A stretch of 64,000 bases of DNA from Acidovorax sp. (GTDB lineage Bacteria > Pseudomonadota > Gammaproteobacteria > Burkholderiales > Burkholderiaceae_C). Where the stretch lies: the NCBI GenBank assembly GCA_031277855.1, contig JAITLO010000011.1, forward strand, positions 1-64,000. Direction: 5' to 3'. The notes beneath the pieces are model-generated. The model was given only the letters and a program-made list of their open reading frames with translations, was not told where the DNA came from and ran no database searches. This document shows, in pieces, positions 45,488-54,487 of this stretch; position 1 is the first letter of the stretch, and each line of letters opens with the position of its first letter. The translations under genes and the position numbers were made by a program.

Positions 45488-47551
45488 TCAGGCCGCGGGC
45501 GGTGCGGCCTTGCGGGCCGCAAATTCTTCGCGCAGCTTGCGCAGCTTTTCGCGCGGGTCTTCCTTGGCGGTGGCTGCGTCCAGGTTCATCTCCTTGATGA
45601 AGCGGCTGGGCTGGCACTGCACCATGTCGCGCCCTTTTTTGCGGCGCTTGGTCCAGCTCACGGCCAGGCTGCGCTGGGCGCGGGTGATGCCCACATACAT
45701 CAGGCGGCGCTCTTCCTGCAGGCGGGCTGCGATGTCGTCGCTGACGATCTGCTGCTTGCCATCGTCGTCGTCCAGCTTGAAGGGCAGCATGCCCTCGGTC
45801 ACACCCACCAGCATCACATGCGGCCATTCCAGGCCCTTGGAGGCGTGCAGCGTGGAGAGGATGACCATGTCTTGCTCCTGCTCTCTGTCGCTGATGGTGG
45901 ACAGCAGGGCAATGTTCTTGGCCACTTCCAGCAGGCTTTTGACTTCGGTCTGCGTGGTGGTGCCGGCCGCATCGGCAATCTCGCCGCCGGCGCGCTGGCT
46001 CATCCAGTCGCAGAACTCCAGCACATTGCTCCAGCGGGCGGCGGCCACGGACTCGCTGTCCTCGCTGTCGTACAGATACTGTTCGTAGCCTATGTCTTTC
46101 AGCCAGTCGAGCATGAAGCTGCGGCTGGCCTCGGCGCCCAGCGTGTGGCGGGCGCGGTATTCCAGGTCGTTGATGTAGCGGCCGAACTCCAGCACGCTTT
46201 CATGCGCCTTCTTGGGCAGCAGAGCTTCGAGCATGTGGGAGAACAGCGCACCAAACATGGACAGCTTGTGCTGGGTGGCGAATTCGCCCAGCTTGCCCAA
46301 AGTCGTGTGGCCTATGCCACGGCGCGGCGTGGTGATGGAGCGCAGGAATGCGGGGTCGTCGTCGTTGTTGATCCACAGCCGGAACCAGGCGCACAGGTCC
46401 TTGATTTCGGCGCGGTCGAAAAACGAGGTGCCGCCCGAGACCTTGTAGGGAATATTGGCCTTGCGCAGCGCTTTTTCAAACGGTTTGGCCTGGTGGTTGG
46501 CGCGGTAGAGGATGGCAAAGTCCTTCCACGCCGGTTGCGGGTTGGCGGCGGCGCGCAGGCTTTGGATGCGGGCCACGGCGCGCTCGGCCTCGTGCTCCTC
46601 GGTATCGCAGTCCACCACGCGCACCGGCTCGCCCTCACCCAGCTCCGAGAACAAGGTCTTGGGAAACAGCTTGGGGTTGGGGCCAATCACATTGTTGGCG
46701 GCGCGCAAGATGGCCGAGGTGGAGCGGTAGTTCTGCTCCAGCTTGATGATGTTGAGCTGCGGAAAATCCACCGGCAGCTTTTTCAGATTGTCCAGCGTGG
46801 CCCCGCGCCAGCCGTAGATGCTCTGGTCGTCGTCCCCCACGGCGGTGAAATGGGCGCGCTCACCGACCAGAAACTTCAGCAGCTCGTACTGCGTGGCATT
46901 GGTGTCCTGGTATTCGTCCACCAGCACATGGCCCAGCAGGCGTTGCCATTTCTCGCGCACTTCGGGGTAGCCGCGCAGCAGGCGCATGGGCATGCCGATC
47001 AGGTCGTCAAAGTCCACGCTCTGGTAGGCGGTGAGACGCTCCTCATAGCGCTGCATGATGAGGGCAATGCTGCGCTCGTGGTCGTCCTGGGCCATGGCCA
47101 GGGCCTTGCGGCTGTCCCAGCCGGCGTTCTTCCAGTTGCTGATGGTCCATTGCCACTGGCGGGCCGTGGCCACATCGGTGGTGCCGCCGGCGCAGTCTTT
47201 CAAGATGCCGGTGACGTCATCTTGGTCCAGGATGCTGAACTGGGGCTTGAGGCCCAGCACATGGCCATCCTCGCGCACCATGCGCACGCCCAGGGCGTGG
47301 AAGGTGCAGACCAGCACATCCTTGGCCTGGCGGCCAATCAGGCCGGTGGCGCGCTCGCGCATTTCGGCGGCGGCCTTGTTGGTAAAGGTGATGGCGGCAA
47401 TGCGCCGCGGCGCCAGGCCGTTTTCGATCAACTTGCCAATCTTGTGCGTGATGACCCGTGTCTTGCCCGAACCGGCACCGGCCAGCACAAGGCAGGGCCC
47501 TTCGGTGTAATGGACGGCTTGGAGTTGGGCCAGGTTGAGACCAGCAGACAT
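45488..47551 (-). CDS. rep: ATP-dependent DNA helicase Rep
   Basis: Superfamily 1A 3'-5' helicase that clears protein blocks ahead of forks, 687 residues. Walker A AGAGSGKT at 24-31, motif Ia AITFTNKAAAEMRERA, motif II VLVDEYQDTNATQYELL, motif III VGDDDQSIYGWRGA, motif IV LEQNYRSTSAIL, motif V ILSTLHASKGLEWPHV, motif VI RRLMYVGITRAQRSLAV. Length, the FTAVGDDDQS form and domain layout favour Rep over UvrD or PcrA. ATG at 47551 begins MSAGLNLAQLQAVHY as in homologues; an upstream in-frame ATG adds a non-conserved leader. Confidence 0.93.
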   Translation of the reverse strand: MSAGLNLAQLQAVHYTEGPCLVLAGAGSGKTRVITHKIGKLIENGLAPRRIAAITFTNKAAAEMRERATGLIGRQAKDVLVCTFHALGVRMVREDGHVLGLKPQFSILDQDDVTGILKDCAGGTTDVATARQWQWTISNWKNAGWDSRKALAMAQDDHERSIALIMQRYEERLTAYQSVDFDDLIGMPMRLLRGYPEVREKWQRLLGHVLVDEYQDTNATQYELLKFLVGERAHFTAVGDDDQSIYGWRGATLDNLKKLPVDFPQLNIIKLEQNYRSTSAILRAANNVIGPNPKLFPKTLFSELGEGEPVRVVDCDTEEHEAERAVARIQSLRAAANPQPAWKDFAILYRANHQAKPFEKALRKANIPYKVSGGTSFFDRAEIKDLCAWFRLWINNDDDPAFLRSITTPRRGIGHTTLGKLGEFATQHKLSMFGALFSHMLEALLPKKAHESVLEFGRYINDLEYRARHTLGAEASRSFMLDWLKDIGYEQYLYDSEDSESVAAARWSNVLEFCDWMSQRAGGEIADAAGTTTQTEVKSLLEVAKNIALLSTISDREQEQDMVILSTLHASKGLEWPHVMLVGVTEGMLPFKLDDDDGKQQIVSDDIAARLQEERRLMYVGITRAQRSLAVSWTKRRKKGRDMVQCQPSRFIKEMNLDAATAKEDPREKLRKLREEFAARKAAPPAA

Positions 47552-47716
47552 GGGCAGAGCAGGGCGGAAGCAGGTGGGAAAACAGGCCGCTGATGATACT
47601 GGCCGACGCGGCCCCAGGCCCGGCGACCGGTCCATGGCCTTATGGCCGGTGATCTCTGCCAATGTAATGAAAAAGGCCGTCTGTGCAGCGGTGGCCTGCA
47701 TAGACAGCTTCTTTTT

Positions 47717-48898
47717 TCATAGTGATTGCGGCGGCAGCTGTACCCTGGTATCCAATCCGAGTGCCGCACGCCAGCGTGTGATGTTGTCGCGCAAGGCAGC
47801 ATTGGCCAGTGGCGCTGCGAGTCCGGGCCCTAGCGCAATCGGCCGGGCAGTGCGGCCCAGCTGCCGGCGCAGCGCAGCACCTGTGGTTTCGCCTTGCACA
47901 TCCTCGCGCAGCGCATACAGGCGAGAGGCCGTGGCCATCACGGTCTGGCCGCGCTGTGACAGCAGATAGTCCAGCCACAGGCGGGCGGCATTGGGATGGG
48001 CTGCGCGGCGGTTGATGAGCAGCACGCGCGAGCTGACCAGGGTGTAATCCTCGGGAAAAATCACGCCCAGCTGGGGCTGGCGCTGGGCCGCAGCCAGGGC
48101 ATAGGCCCCGAGCAGATTGAAGCCGAACAGTGCGCGGCCGCTGACAATGCGTTGCACCATGGCATCGACGCTCAGCAGCAACTGGGGCCGGTGTGGGCCC
48201 AAGGCCTGGGCATTGGCCCAGAACGCGTTGGCGTTGGCAGCCATATCCTGCGCGGCCAGAAAATAGCCTACACCGGATTTCTGGATGTCATAGCTGGTCA
48301 CGCCACCCTGGAATCGGGCCAGCCACGGGGCCAGGGCCGTATGGCTGCGCGGCACCTGGTGTGCGGGCAGCCGCTGCTTGTGGTGGGCAAACACCACGGG
48401 TTCATAGGTGGTGGCCCAGAGCTGGCCCTGCCACTGTGCCCAGGCGGGCAGATGGGTTTGTTCGGGCGACTCATAAGCCAGGGCCTGGCCGGCCTGGGCC
48501 AGGGCCACCATCTGGTCCATGGCGCTGCTCCACAGCACATCGGCGGCTTCGTGGCCAAGCTGGTTTTCGGCGATGAAGCGGTGGTAGAGCTCGGTGCTGC
48601 CGAGGTCTTCGTAGCAGACGCTGATGCGAGGATAAAGACGCCGGAAATCCGCTAGCAGCGGCGCGGCCACGCGCGCATCCGTGGTGGAGTGGATGGTGAG
48701 CTTGCCTTCGTCCTCGGCCGCCCGTACCGTGGTGGCATAGGCTGCAGGGTAGCTGGCAGGTGCTGTGGCGCGCGGGGCATAGCCCAGCAGTTCGCCCCGA
48801 CCTTGGGCCTGCGCGGTATTGCCTATCCAGGGCGCAGCACCCAGGGCAGTCAGCTGGGTCAGTGCGCGGCGGCGGGAGGTGGAGTGGTCCATGCTCAT
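47717..48898 (-). CDS. Extracellular solute-binding protein with Tat-type signal
   Basis: 393 residues, family 1 (Fbp/iron-type) periplasmic binding protein. The leader holds SRRRALTQLTALGAAPWIG, a twin-arginine-like signal. The mature part has ADVLWSSAMDQMVALAQAG, TTYEPVVFAHHKQRL, SYDIQKSGVGYFLAAQD and the late INRRAAHPNAARLWLDYLLS common to Fe(III)/phosphonate-type binders. No ABC permease or ATPase is adjacent. Instead it starts with an ATGA overlap on the CitMHS transporter gene. It may deliver a tricarboxylate to, or sense it for, the neighbouring transporter; the pairing is unusual. Confidence 0.88.
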   Translation of the reverse strand: MSMDHSTSRRRALTQLTALGAAPWIGNTAQAQGRGELLGYAPRATAPASYPAAYATTVRAAEDEGKLTIHSTTDARVAAPLLADFRRLYPRISVCYEDLGSTELYHRFIAENQLGHEAADVLWSSAMDQMVALAQAGQALAYESPEQTHLPAWAQWQGQLWATTYEPVVFAHHKQRLPAHQVPRSHTALAPWLARFQGGVTSYDIQKSGVGYFLAAQDMAANANAFWANAQALGPHRPQLLLSVDAMVQRIVSGRALFGFNLLGAYALAAAQRQPQLGVIFPEDYTLVSSRVLLINRRAAHPNAARLWLDYLLSQRGQTVMATASRLYALREDVQGETTGAALRRQLGRTARPIALGPGLAAPLANAALRDNITRWRAALGLDTRVQLPPQSL

Positions 48899-50223
48899 GC
48901 CGCACTCCCCATCAACGGAATCACCCCCAGCACCAGCATGCTGATCAGCATGACCACGGCGGCGGAGAAGGCCCACAGCAGGGTGAAGCGTTGGTGGTCG
49001 CCAAACTCCACCTTGGCCAGGCCCACCAGCAAATAGGTCGATGCCACCAGCGGGCTGAGCAGGTGTACCTGCTGGCCCACCAGCGAGGCGCGGGCAATTT
49101 CCACATGGCCTATGCCGTAGACGGCGGCGGTCTTAGCAAGGATGGGCAAGATGCCGAAGTAAAAAGCGTCGTTGGAGATCAAAAAGGTAAAGGGAATGCT
49201 CAGCACCGCCGTCACCACCGCCATATAAGGGCCCATCCACTCCGGCACCATGGCGATCACGCTGTTGGCAATGGCGTCCACCATCTTGGTGCCCGACAAG
49301 ATGCCGACAAAGACGCCGGCCGCAAAAATCAGCGACACCACGGGCACGATGTTGGCAGCATGGGCCTCTATGCGTTCCTTTTGCTGCTCCAGCTTGGGGT
49401 AGTTGAGCATCAGGGCAATGGCCGAGGCCACCATGAACAGCACTTGCAGCGGGAAGATGTCCAGCACCAGCAGCACCATCAGGCCCAGGGTCAGCAAGGC
49501 GTTGATCCACAGCAGTTTGGGGCGGGCGAGCTCGGGGTTGCCGCCGGTGACTTCGGCAATCGATGGGTTGCCATTGCTGCCGTGGCTTTCGAAAAGATGC
49601 TGGTTGATATTGCCCAGGCGCCGGCTTTCGCGCTGGCCGAGGATGAACGCCACAAAGGTGCACCAGATGCCGGTGATGACCATGGGGCCGATCATGGGCA
49701 CGAACACATCGCTCATTTCCACGCCCAGGGCGCTCACGGCGCGGGCTGTGGGGCCGCCCCAGGGCAGGATGTTCATCAACTGGCCGGCCATCATCACCAC
49801 GCAGGCAAACACCAGGCGGCTTAGCCCCAAGCGCTGGTACAGCGGCAGCAGGGCAGCGCAGGTGATCATGTAGGTCGTGGAGCCGTCACCATCCAGTGAG
49901 ACGCTGGCGGCCAGCAAAAACGTGCCGACCACGATTTTGGTGGGGCTGCCGCCCACCACACGCAGCACCAGTTTGACGATGGGGTCAAACAGCCCGGCGT
50001 CGATCATCACGCCGAAGTACAAAATGGCAAACATCAGCAGCACGCCGGTGGGGGCGAGCTTTTTGACGCCATCGAACATCATCGGCCCCAGCTCCATGCC
50101 AAAGCCTGCGAGCAGTCCAAAGAGGACGGGGATCAGAATCAGGGCCACCATCGCAGAGAGCCGTTTGGTCATGATCAACGCCATGAAGACGAAGATCATG
50201 AGATAGGCGAGGGCGGTCAGCAT
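48895..50223 (-). CDS. CitMHS family citrate/metal-citrate symporter
   Basis: 442 residues, about twelve membrane helices. Family features: GVMIDAGLFDPIVKLVLR, LDGDGSTTYMITCAALLPLY, MMAGQLMNILPWGGPTARA and, in the second half, GVFVGILSGTKMVDAIANS plus FLISNDAFYFGILPILAKT. CitM-type carriers take up citrate complexed with divalent metals, driven by protons. First gene of a two-gene unit with the Tat-signal binding protein, divergent from the AEC permease across a 126-base region. No citrate lyase or two-component system is seen nearby. Confidence 0.94.
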   Translation of the reverse strand: MLTALAYLMIFVFMALIMTKRLSAMVALILIPVLFGLLAGFGMELGPMMFDGVKKLAPTGVLLMFAILYFGVMIDAGLFDPIVKLVLRVVGGSPTKIVVGTFLLAASVSLDGDGSTTYMITCAALLPLYQRLGLSRLVFACVVMMAGQLMNILPWGGPTARAVSALGVEMSDVFVPMIGPMVITGIWCTFVAFILGQRESRRLGNINQHLFESHGSNGNPSIAEVTGGNPELARPKLLWINALLTLGLMVLLVLDIFPLQVLFMVASAIALMLNYPKLEQQKERIEAHAANIVPVVSLIFAAGVFVGILSGTKMVDAIANSVIAMVPEWMGPYMAVVTAVLSIPFTFLISNDAFYFGILPILAKTAAVYGIGHVEIARASLVGQQVHLLSPLVASTYLLVGLAKVEFGDHQRFTLLWAFSAAVVMLISMLVLGVIPLMGSAA

Positions 50224-50349
50224 AAGAGATACTCCTTTGTCGTTTTTAATTGCTTTTTGTCACGAATCGCGGTTCGGATTGGCGCGCGATGTTAGCGCAT
50301 ACTTTCGTTAAAAACGGCAAGCAAATTCCTAAATGTAAAAATACGCTCC

Positions 50350-51312
50350 ATGCTTGCTGTGTTCGCCGTCACTTTCCCATTCTTCGCCCTGGTGGCCTGT
50401 GGGTTTGTGGCCACCCGTAAGGGGGTGTTGCCTTTGTCGGCCATCTCAGGGCTTAACAGCTTTGTGCTGTTCTTCGCTCTGCCTTGCATGCTGTTTCGTT
50501 TTGCTGCGCAAACCCCTATTGCCCAATTACTGGATCCACTGGTAGCCGGTGTTTACCTGCTGTGCGCCTTGGTGATGGTGGTTGGGACCATGGCGCTGAC
50601 ACTGCCGCGCTGGGGCTGGAACGATGCGGCCTTTGGGGCCTTGGTGACGGCCTTTCCCAATTCAGGTTTCATGGGCGTGCCCTTGCTGCTGGCCCTGCTG
50701 GGGGCGCACAGCGCCGGCACGGTCATCTTGACTATGGCGCTGGACATGGTGATCACCACCTCGCTGTGCATTGCGCTGTCGCGCCTGGGGCAGGGAGAGC
50801 GTGGAGCGGCGCAGGCCTTGCGCAAGGCGCTCAAGGGCATGCTGGCCAATCCCATGCCCTGGTCTATTGCGCTGGGGGGCATGGCATCGGCCTGGGCGCT
50901 GGAGCTGCCGGGTCCGCTGGACAAAACCGTAGCCATGCTGGCCGCAGCAGCTTCGCCCGTGGCCCTGTTCACCATTGGCGCGGTGCTGGCACGCTCCCAG
51001 CTGAACCAACAGGAATATGTGGCCCCGCGCGACTATGTCCCCCTGGCGCTGGCCAAGCTGTTGCTGCACCCCATGCTGGTGTGGGGCGCAGGGCTTGTGG
51101 CACAGGCCATGGGGCTGGCCTTGGCGGATGAGGCCCTGGTGGCCCTGGTGCTGGTGGCTGCCCTGCCCAGCGCCAGCAATGTGTCTTTGCTCAGCGAGCG
51201 CTTTGGTGCCCATGGCGGGCGGGTGGCGCGCATTATCTTGGTGAGTACCGCGCTGGCGTTTGTGACGTTTTCCGGGGCAGTGACCTGGATGCTGGCGGGG
51301 GCGCAGGCATGA
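50350..51312 (+). CDS. AEC (auxin efflux carrier) family permease
   Basis: 320 residues, ten predicted helices in two five-helix repeats. Signatures: FFALVACGFVATRKGVLPLS, SGLNSFVLFFALPCMLFRFA, TAFPNSGFMGVPLLLALLG and VALVLVAALPSASNVSLLSE. Bacterial AEC members export or take up malonate, malate or other organic acids. It is divergent from the citrate-type symporter, so the two may share organic-acid regulation. Substrate not determined by sequence. Confidence 0.93.
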   Translation: MLAVFAVTFPFFALVACGFVATRKGVLPLSAISGLNSFVLFFALPCMLFRFAAQTPIAQLLDPLVAGVYLLCALVMVVGTMALTLPRWGWNDAAFGALVTAFPNSGFMGVPLLLALLGAHSAGTVILTMALDMVITTSLCIALSRLGQGERGAAQALRKALKGMLANPMPWSIALGGMASAWALELPGPLDKTVAMLAAAASPVALFTIGAVLARSQLNQQEYVAPRDYVPLALAKLLLHPMLVWGAGLVAQAMGLALADEALVALVLVAALPSASNVSLLSERFGAHGGRVARIILVSTALAFVTFSGAVTWMLAGAQA

Positions 51313-51429
51313 CAGGGTATGCCACCACCACCACGTAAAGATATTGCCAGGTGGTAATTGACGGCGCCTGGGCCGATATGCCAGGGGTATCTACAATTTC
51401 GGTCTAGGGTTTTCACGGGGCTGCTCTCT

Positions 51430-53022
51430 ATGCCAACTTCTTCTTCTCCACTTTCTGCCGCACCACGGCCATCCTCCGGGGTGGCGGTGTGGCTGGCCGT
51501 GACCTGCGTGGTGTGGGCGTTTGTCACCTTTCTTTCCAGCGGCAACCTGGACGGTTACCACGACATGCTGGAGAACTACGCCTGGTCGCAGCCCTTGTTG
51601 ATGGGAACCCACAAGCACCCCCCGTTTTTTGCCTGGGTGGTGGGCCTGTGGTTTGAGGTCTTCCCACAGACCGACTGGGCTTATCGCCTGCTGTCCTATG
51701 CTAATGTGGCCGTAGGTCTGTGGGGTGTGTGGTCCCTGGGCCGCCGCCTGGGTTTGCAACAGCTGTCTGCCTGGGGCGCCATGCTGTTGCTTTGGAGTTT
51801 TCCCTACACCACGCTGGCGGCCAAGTTCAACGCCAACAGCCAGTTGCTGTCGCTGTGGCCCTGGGCTGCGGCCCTGTTGCTGGCCAGCTGGCAGGAAAAA
51901 GGCCTGCGGGGCTGGTGGTTCAGCATCTGGCTGGGCCTGGTGGCCGCAGCCTGCATGCTCAGCAAATACTACAGCGGTGTGTTTTTGGCGGGCTTCTTGC
52001 TCCCCATTTTTCTGAATGCCGAAGGCCGCCGCTGGCTGTTGAGCTTCAAGCCCTATCTGGCCCTGCTGGTGTTTGGCCTGGCGCTGGCCCCCCATCTGCT
52101 CTGGGTGGCCCACCATGACTGGGCCACACTGGGTTATGCCATGGACCAAGGTGGCGGCAGCACGGAGTGGGGCTATGTGCTGCGCTTTGCGTTTGCGCCG
52201 GTGTTTTACTGGCTGCCGGCCTGGCTCGCAGTGTGCGGCTGCTATGCCGCACTCAGCACCGACCGCGCCCAGCAAGGCCTGTGGCGTACCTGGTGGCGGC
52301 TGCTGGGCCGCAGCTGGCTGCCGCAGGGCAGGGACGATGTGCTGTTCTGGCTGGCGTGCATGCCTTGGCTGCTGACCTTGGGCTTTGGCATCACCGGCGT
52401 GGTGGAGCTGTCCACGCCCTGGTCCATCCCCATAGGGTATGCCTTTGCGTTGCTGTGGCTGCGCAATCTGCATGCCTTGTACCCCGACGTCTCTTCGCGC
52501 GTGGTGGCGCGGCTGCGCAGGGCGTGGCCTGCCACCATTGCCGGCGTGGTGGTACTGGGCGCCGTGTGGACGGTGAGCAATGCCCAAAAAGCGGGAGAAG
52601 GCTATTACCGCCCCACCGAGCAGGCTGCCAAGGCCTTGCTGCAGGCATGGCAGCAGCGCCACCCCGGTGAGCACCTGGACTGGGTGGGGGGCGACTGGGC
52701 ACACAACGCCATGCTGTCTTTTTATGCACAGCCGCATTTGCGTACCGTGCCCGACATGCCGGACAGCTATCCCGCCACGCTGGCGGGCATAGGGGCCTGG
52801 CAGACCCGCAACGGCCTGCTGCTGTGCCCCTTGGGCCCACAGGCCGAGCAGGTGCACGACAACGCCTGCACACAGCAGGCCCGCACTTGGTTGCAGGCCC
52901 ATGGCTGGAGCGACAGCGCCCATGTGCTGACGATAGCGCGCAGCGGCTGGCGTTTCCCCAAACCCATGGCGTTCAGCTACGCGGTTTTTGATGTACCTGC
53001 ATCGCAGCCTGCCGCTCAGTGA
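51430..53022 (+). CDS. GT39 / ArnT-like polyprenyl-phosphate sugar transferase
   Basis: 530 residues, about eleven membrane helices. N-terminal catalytic loop NLDGYHDMLENYAWSQPLLM...THKHPPFFAWVVGLWF has the acidic residues and HPP motif of ArnT/FlmK-type GT-C enzymes, which transfer an aminosugar from undecaprenyl phosphate to lipid A phosphates on the periplasmic face. A soluble C-terminal part follows (about 400-530). ATG at 51430 is preferred. First gene of a four-gene operon with a GT2, a GtrA-like protein and a ChbG-type deacetylase. Confidence 0.9.
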   Translation: MPTSSSPLSAAPRPSSGVAVWLAVTCVVWAFVTFLSSGNLDGYHDMLENYAWSQPLLMGTHKHPPFFAWVVGLWFEVFPQTDWAYRLLSYANVAVGLWGVWSLGRRLGLQQLSAWGAMLLLWSFPYTTLAAKFNANSQLLSLWPWAAALLLASWQEKGLRGWWFSIWLGLVAAACMLSKYYSGVFLAGFLLPIFLNAEGRRWLLSFKPYLALLVFGLALAPHLLWVAHHDWATLGYAMDQGGGSTEWGYVLRFAFAPVFYWLPAWLAVCGCYAALSTDRAQQGLWRTWWRLLGRSWLPQGRDDVLFWLACMPWLLTLGFGITGVVELSTPWSIPIGYAFALLWLRNLHALYPDVSSRVVARLRRAWPATIAGVVVLGAVWTVSNAQKAGEGYYRPTEQAAKALLQAWQQRHPGEHLDWVGGDWAHNAMLSFYAQPHLRTVPDMPDSYPATLAGIGAWQTRNGLLLCPLGPQAEQVHDNACTQQARTWLQAHGWSDSAHVLTIARSGWRFPKPMAFSYAVFDVPASQPAAQ

Positions 53023-53027
53023 AGACA

Positions 53028-54056
53028 ATGCAGCCTATGACTGACCATCTCGCCAAATTTGCCCCCGCTGCTCCCCTGGGCGTGCTGCCACGCGCGCCCT
53101 TGCGGCTCAGCTGTGTGGTGCCCGCACACAATGAAGAAGCCAATCTGGAAGGTTTTTTGCGGGCCCTGGTGCAGGCGGTGCAGGCGCTGACCCCCGACTT
53201 TGAAATCGTGGTGGTGAACGACGGCAGCCGTGACGGCACACATGATGTCGCTGTGCGCCTGGCCCAGGAGCTGCCGCTGCGCTACATCGCGCTGTCGCGC
53301 AACTTTGGCAAGGAGGCCGCCCTGTCTGCCGGTGTGGACCATGCACGTGGCAATGCCGTGCTGCTCATCGATGCCGACTTTCAGCACCCGCTGGAGATGC
53401 TGCCCCAGATGCACAGCCTGTGGCAGTCGGGCTACGACATGGTCTATGGCGTGATTGCCGACCGCGGTGCAGAAAGCGGCACCAAGCGCGTGGGCACGAA
53501 TGTGTTCTACCGGCTGATGAATGCCGGCAACCGCGTGAAGATTCCACCGAATGCAGGCGACTTCCGCTGGATGGACCGCCAGGTGGTGGATGCCCTCAAG
53601 GCCTTGCCGGAGCGCAACCGCTTCATGAAGGGCTTGTACGCCTGGGTGGGTTTCAAAACCGTGGCCCTGCCTTTTGTGCCGCTGGACAGGGCGGGTGGCG
53701 AGTCCAGCTTCAACCTCTGGCGCTTGTTCAGCCTGGCCATGCAGGGCCTGACCTCGTTTTCCACCTTGCCGCTGCGTGTGTGGAGCGTGGTAGGTGGACT
53801 CATCGCCCTGGTGGCCTTGCTCTATGGCGTGGTCATCACCGTGGATACCGCCATCAATGGCGCAGACCTGGCCGGCTGGCCCACGCTGGCGGCCGGCATC
53901 ATGCTGTTCTCCGGCGTGCAGCTGATGTCGATTGGCATTTTGGGCGAGTACATAGGGCGCATCTACGAGGAGGTCAAACAACGGCCTACCTATCTGGTGG
54001 CCCGTGACGAGGATCACAGTCCGCTGAGCGACAAGCGAGGCAGCAAGCAGCCATGA
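53028..54056 (+). CDS. GT2 undecaprenyl-phosphate sugar synthase (ArnC/FlmF-like)
   Basis: 342 residues. GT-A domain with LSCVVPAHNEEANLEGFLRA, EIVVVNDGSRDGTHDVAVRL, ALSRNFGKEAALSAGVDHA and LIDADFQHPLEMLPQM, then two C-terminal membrane helices (about 235-260 and 270-292) and EYIGRIYEEVKQRPTYLV. This is the DPMS/ArnC/GtrB class that attaches a sugar from a UDP donor to undecaprenyl phosphate on the cytoplasmic face. Start uncertain: GTG 53019 overlaps the upstream stop, ATG 53028 or 53037 are alternatives. Its stop overlaps the GtrA-like gene as ATGA. Confidence 0.92.
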   Translation: MQPMTDHLAKFAPAAPLGVLPRAPLRLSCVVPAHNEEANLEGFLRALVQAVQALTPDFEIVVVNDGSRDGTHDVAVRLAQELPLRYIALSRNFGKEAALSAGVDHARGNAVLLIDADFQHPLEMLPQMHSLWQSGYDMVYGVIADRGAESGTKRVGTNVFYRLMNAGNRVKIPPNAGDFRWMDRQVVDALKALPERNRFMKGLYAWVGFKTVALPFVPLDRAGGESSFNLWRLFSLAMQGLTSFSTLPLRVWSVVGGLIALVALLYGVVITVDTAINGADLAGWPTLAAGIMLFSGVQLMSIGILGEYIGRIYEEVKQRPTYLVARDEDHSPLSDKRGSKQP

Positions 54057-54487
54057 GCTGGGCACATTGCCTGCAGCGTCTGCGGCAACTGCCCCAGGCG
54101 CTGCAATTCGTGGGTGTGGGTGGCGCTGCGGCGGCCACCCACCTGGCCGTGGTTTTCCTGCTGGTTCAAGGCCTGGCCATGGCCCCGCTGGTGGCCAATG
54201 TGCTGGCCTTTCTGGTGGCCTTTGTGGTGAGCTACAACGGCCATGCCTGGTTCACCTTCGCCAGCGATGCACCGCGTGACTGGGCCGTGGTGGCCAAATA
54301 CTTTGCCGTGGCCTGCCTGTCGTTTGTGGTGAACGAGCTGCTGTACTGGGTGGCGCTGCACTGGCTGCACTGGCATTACTTCTGGAGCCTGTTGGGCGTG
54401 CTGTTGCTGGTGGCCGTGGGCACGTTTGTGCTGAGCAAGTTCTGGGCTTTTCGCGCCCCCGATGCCGGCGCGGCGCAGGAGAAATAA
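54053..54487 (+). CDS. GtrA-like four-helix membrane protein (probable flippase)
   Basis: 144 residues, four helices. GtrA family motifs: QFVGVGGAAAATHLAVVFLL, ANVLAFLVAFVVSYNGHAWF, and KFWAFRAPD at the end. GtrA proteins are thought to move undecaprenyl-phosphate-linked sugars across the inner membrane. Coupled to the GT2 gene by ATGA and directly abutting the deacetylase gene (next start one base after its stop). Confidence 0.9.
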   Translation: MSWAHCLQRLRQLPQALQFVGVGGAAAATHLAVVFLLVQGLAMAPLVANVLAFLVAFVVSYNGHAWFTFASDAPRDWAVVAKYFAVACLSFVVNELLYWVALHWLHWHYFWSLLGVLLLVAVGTFVLSKFWAFRAPDAGAAQEK

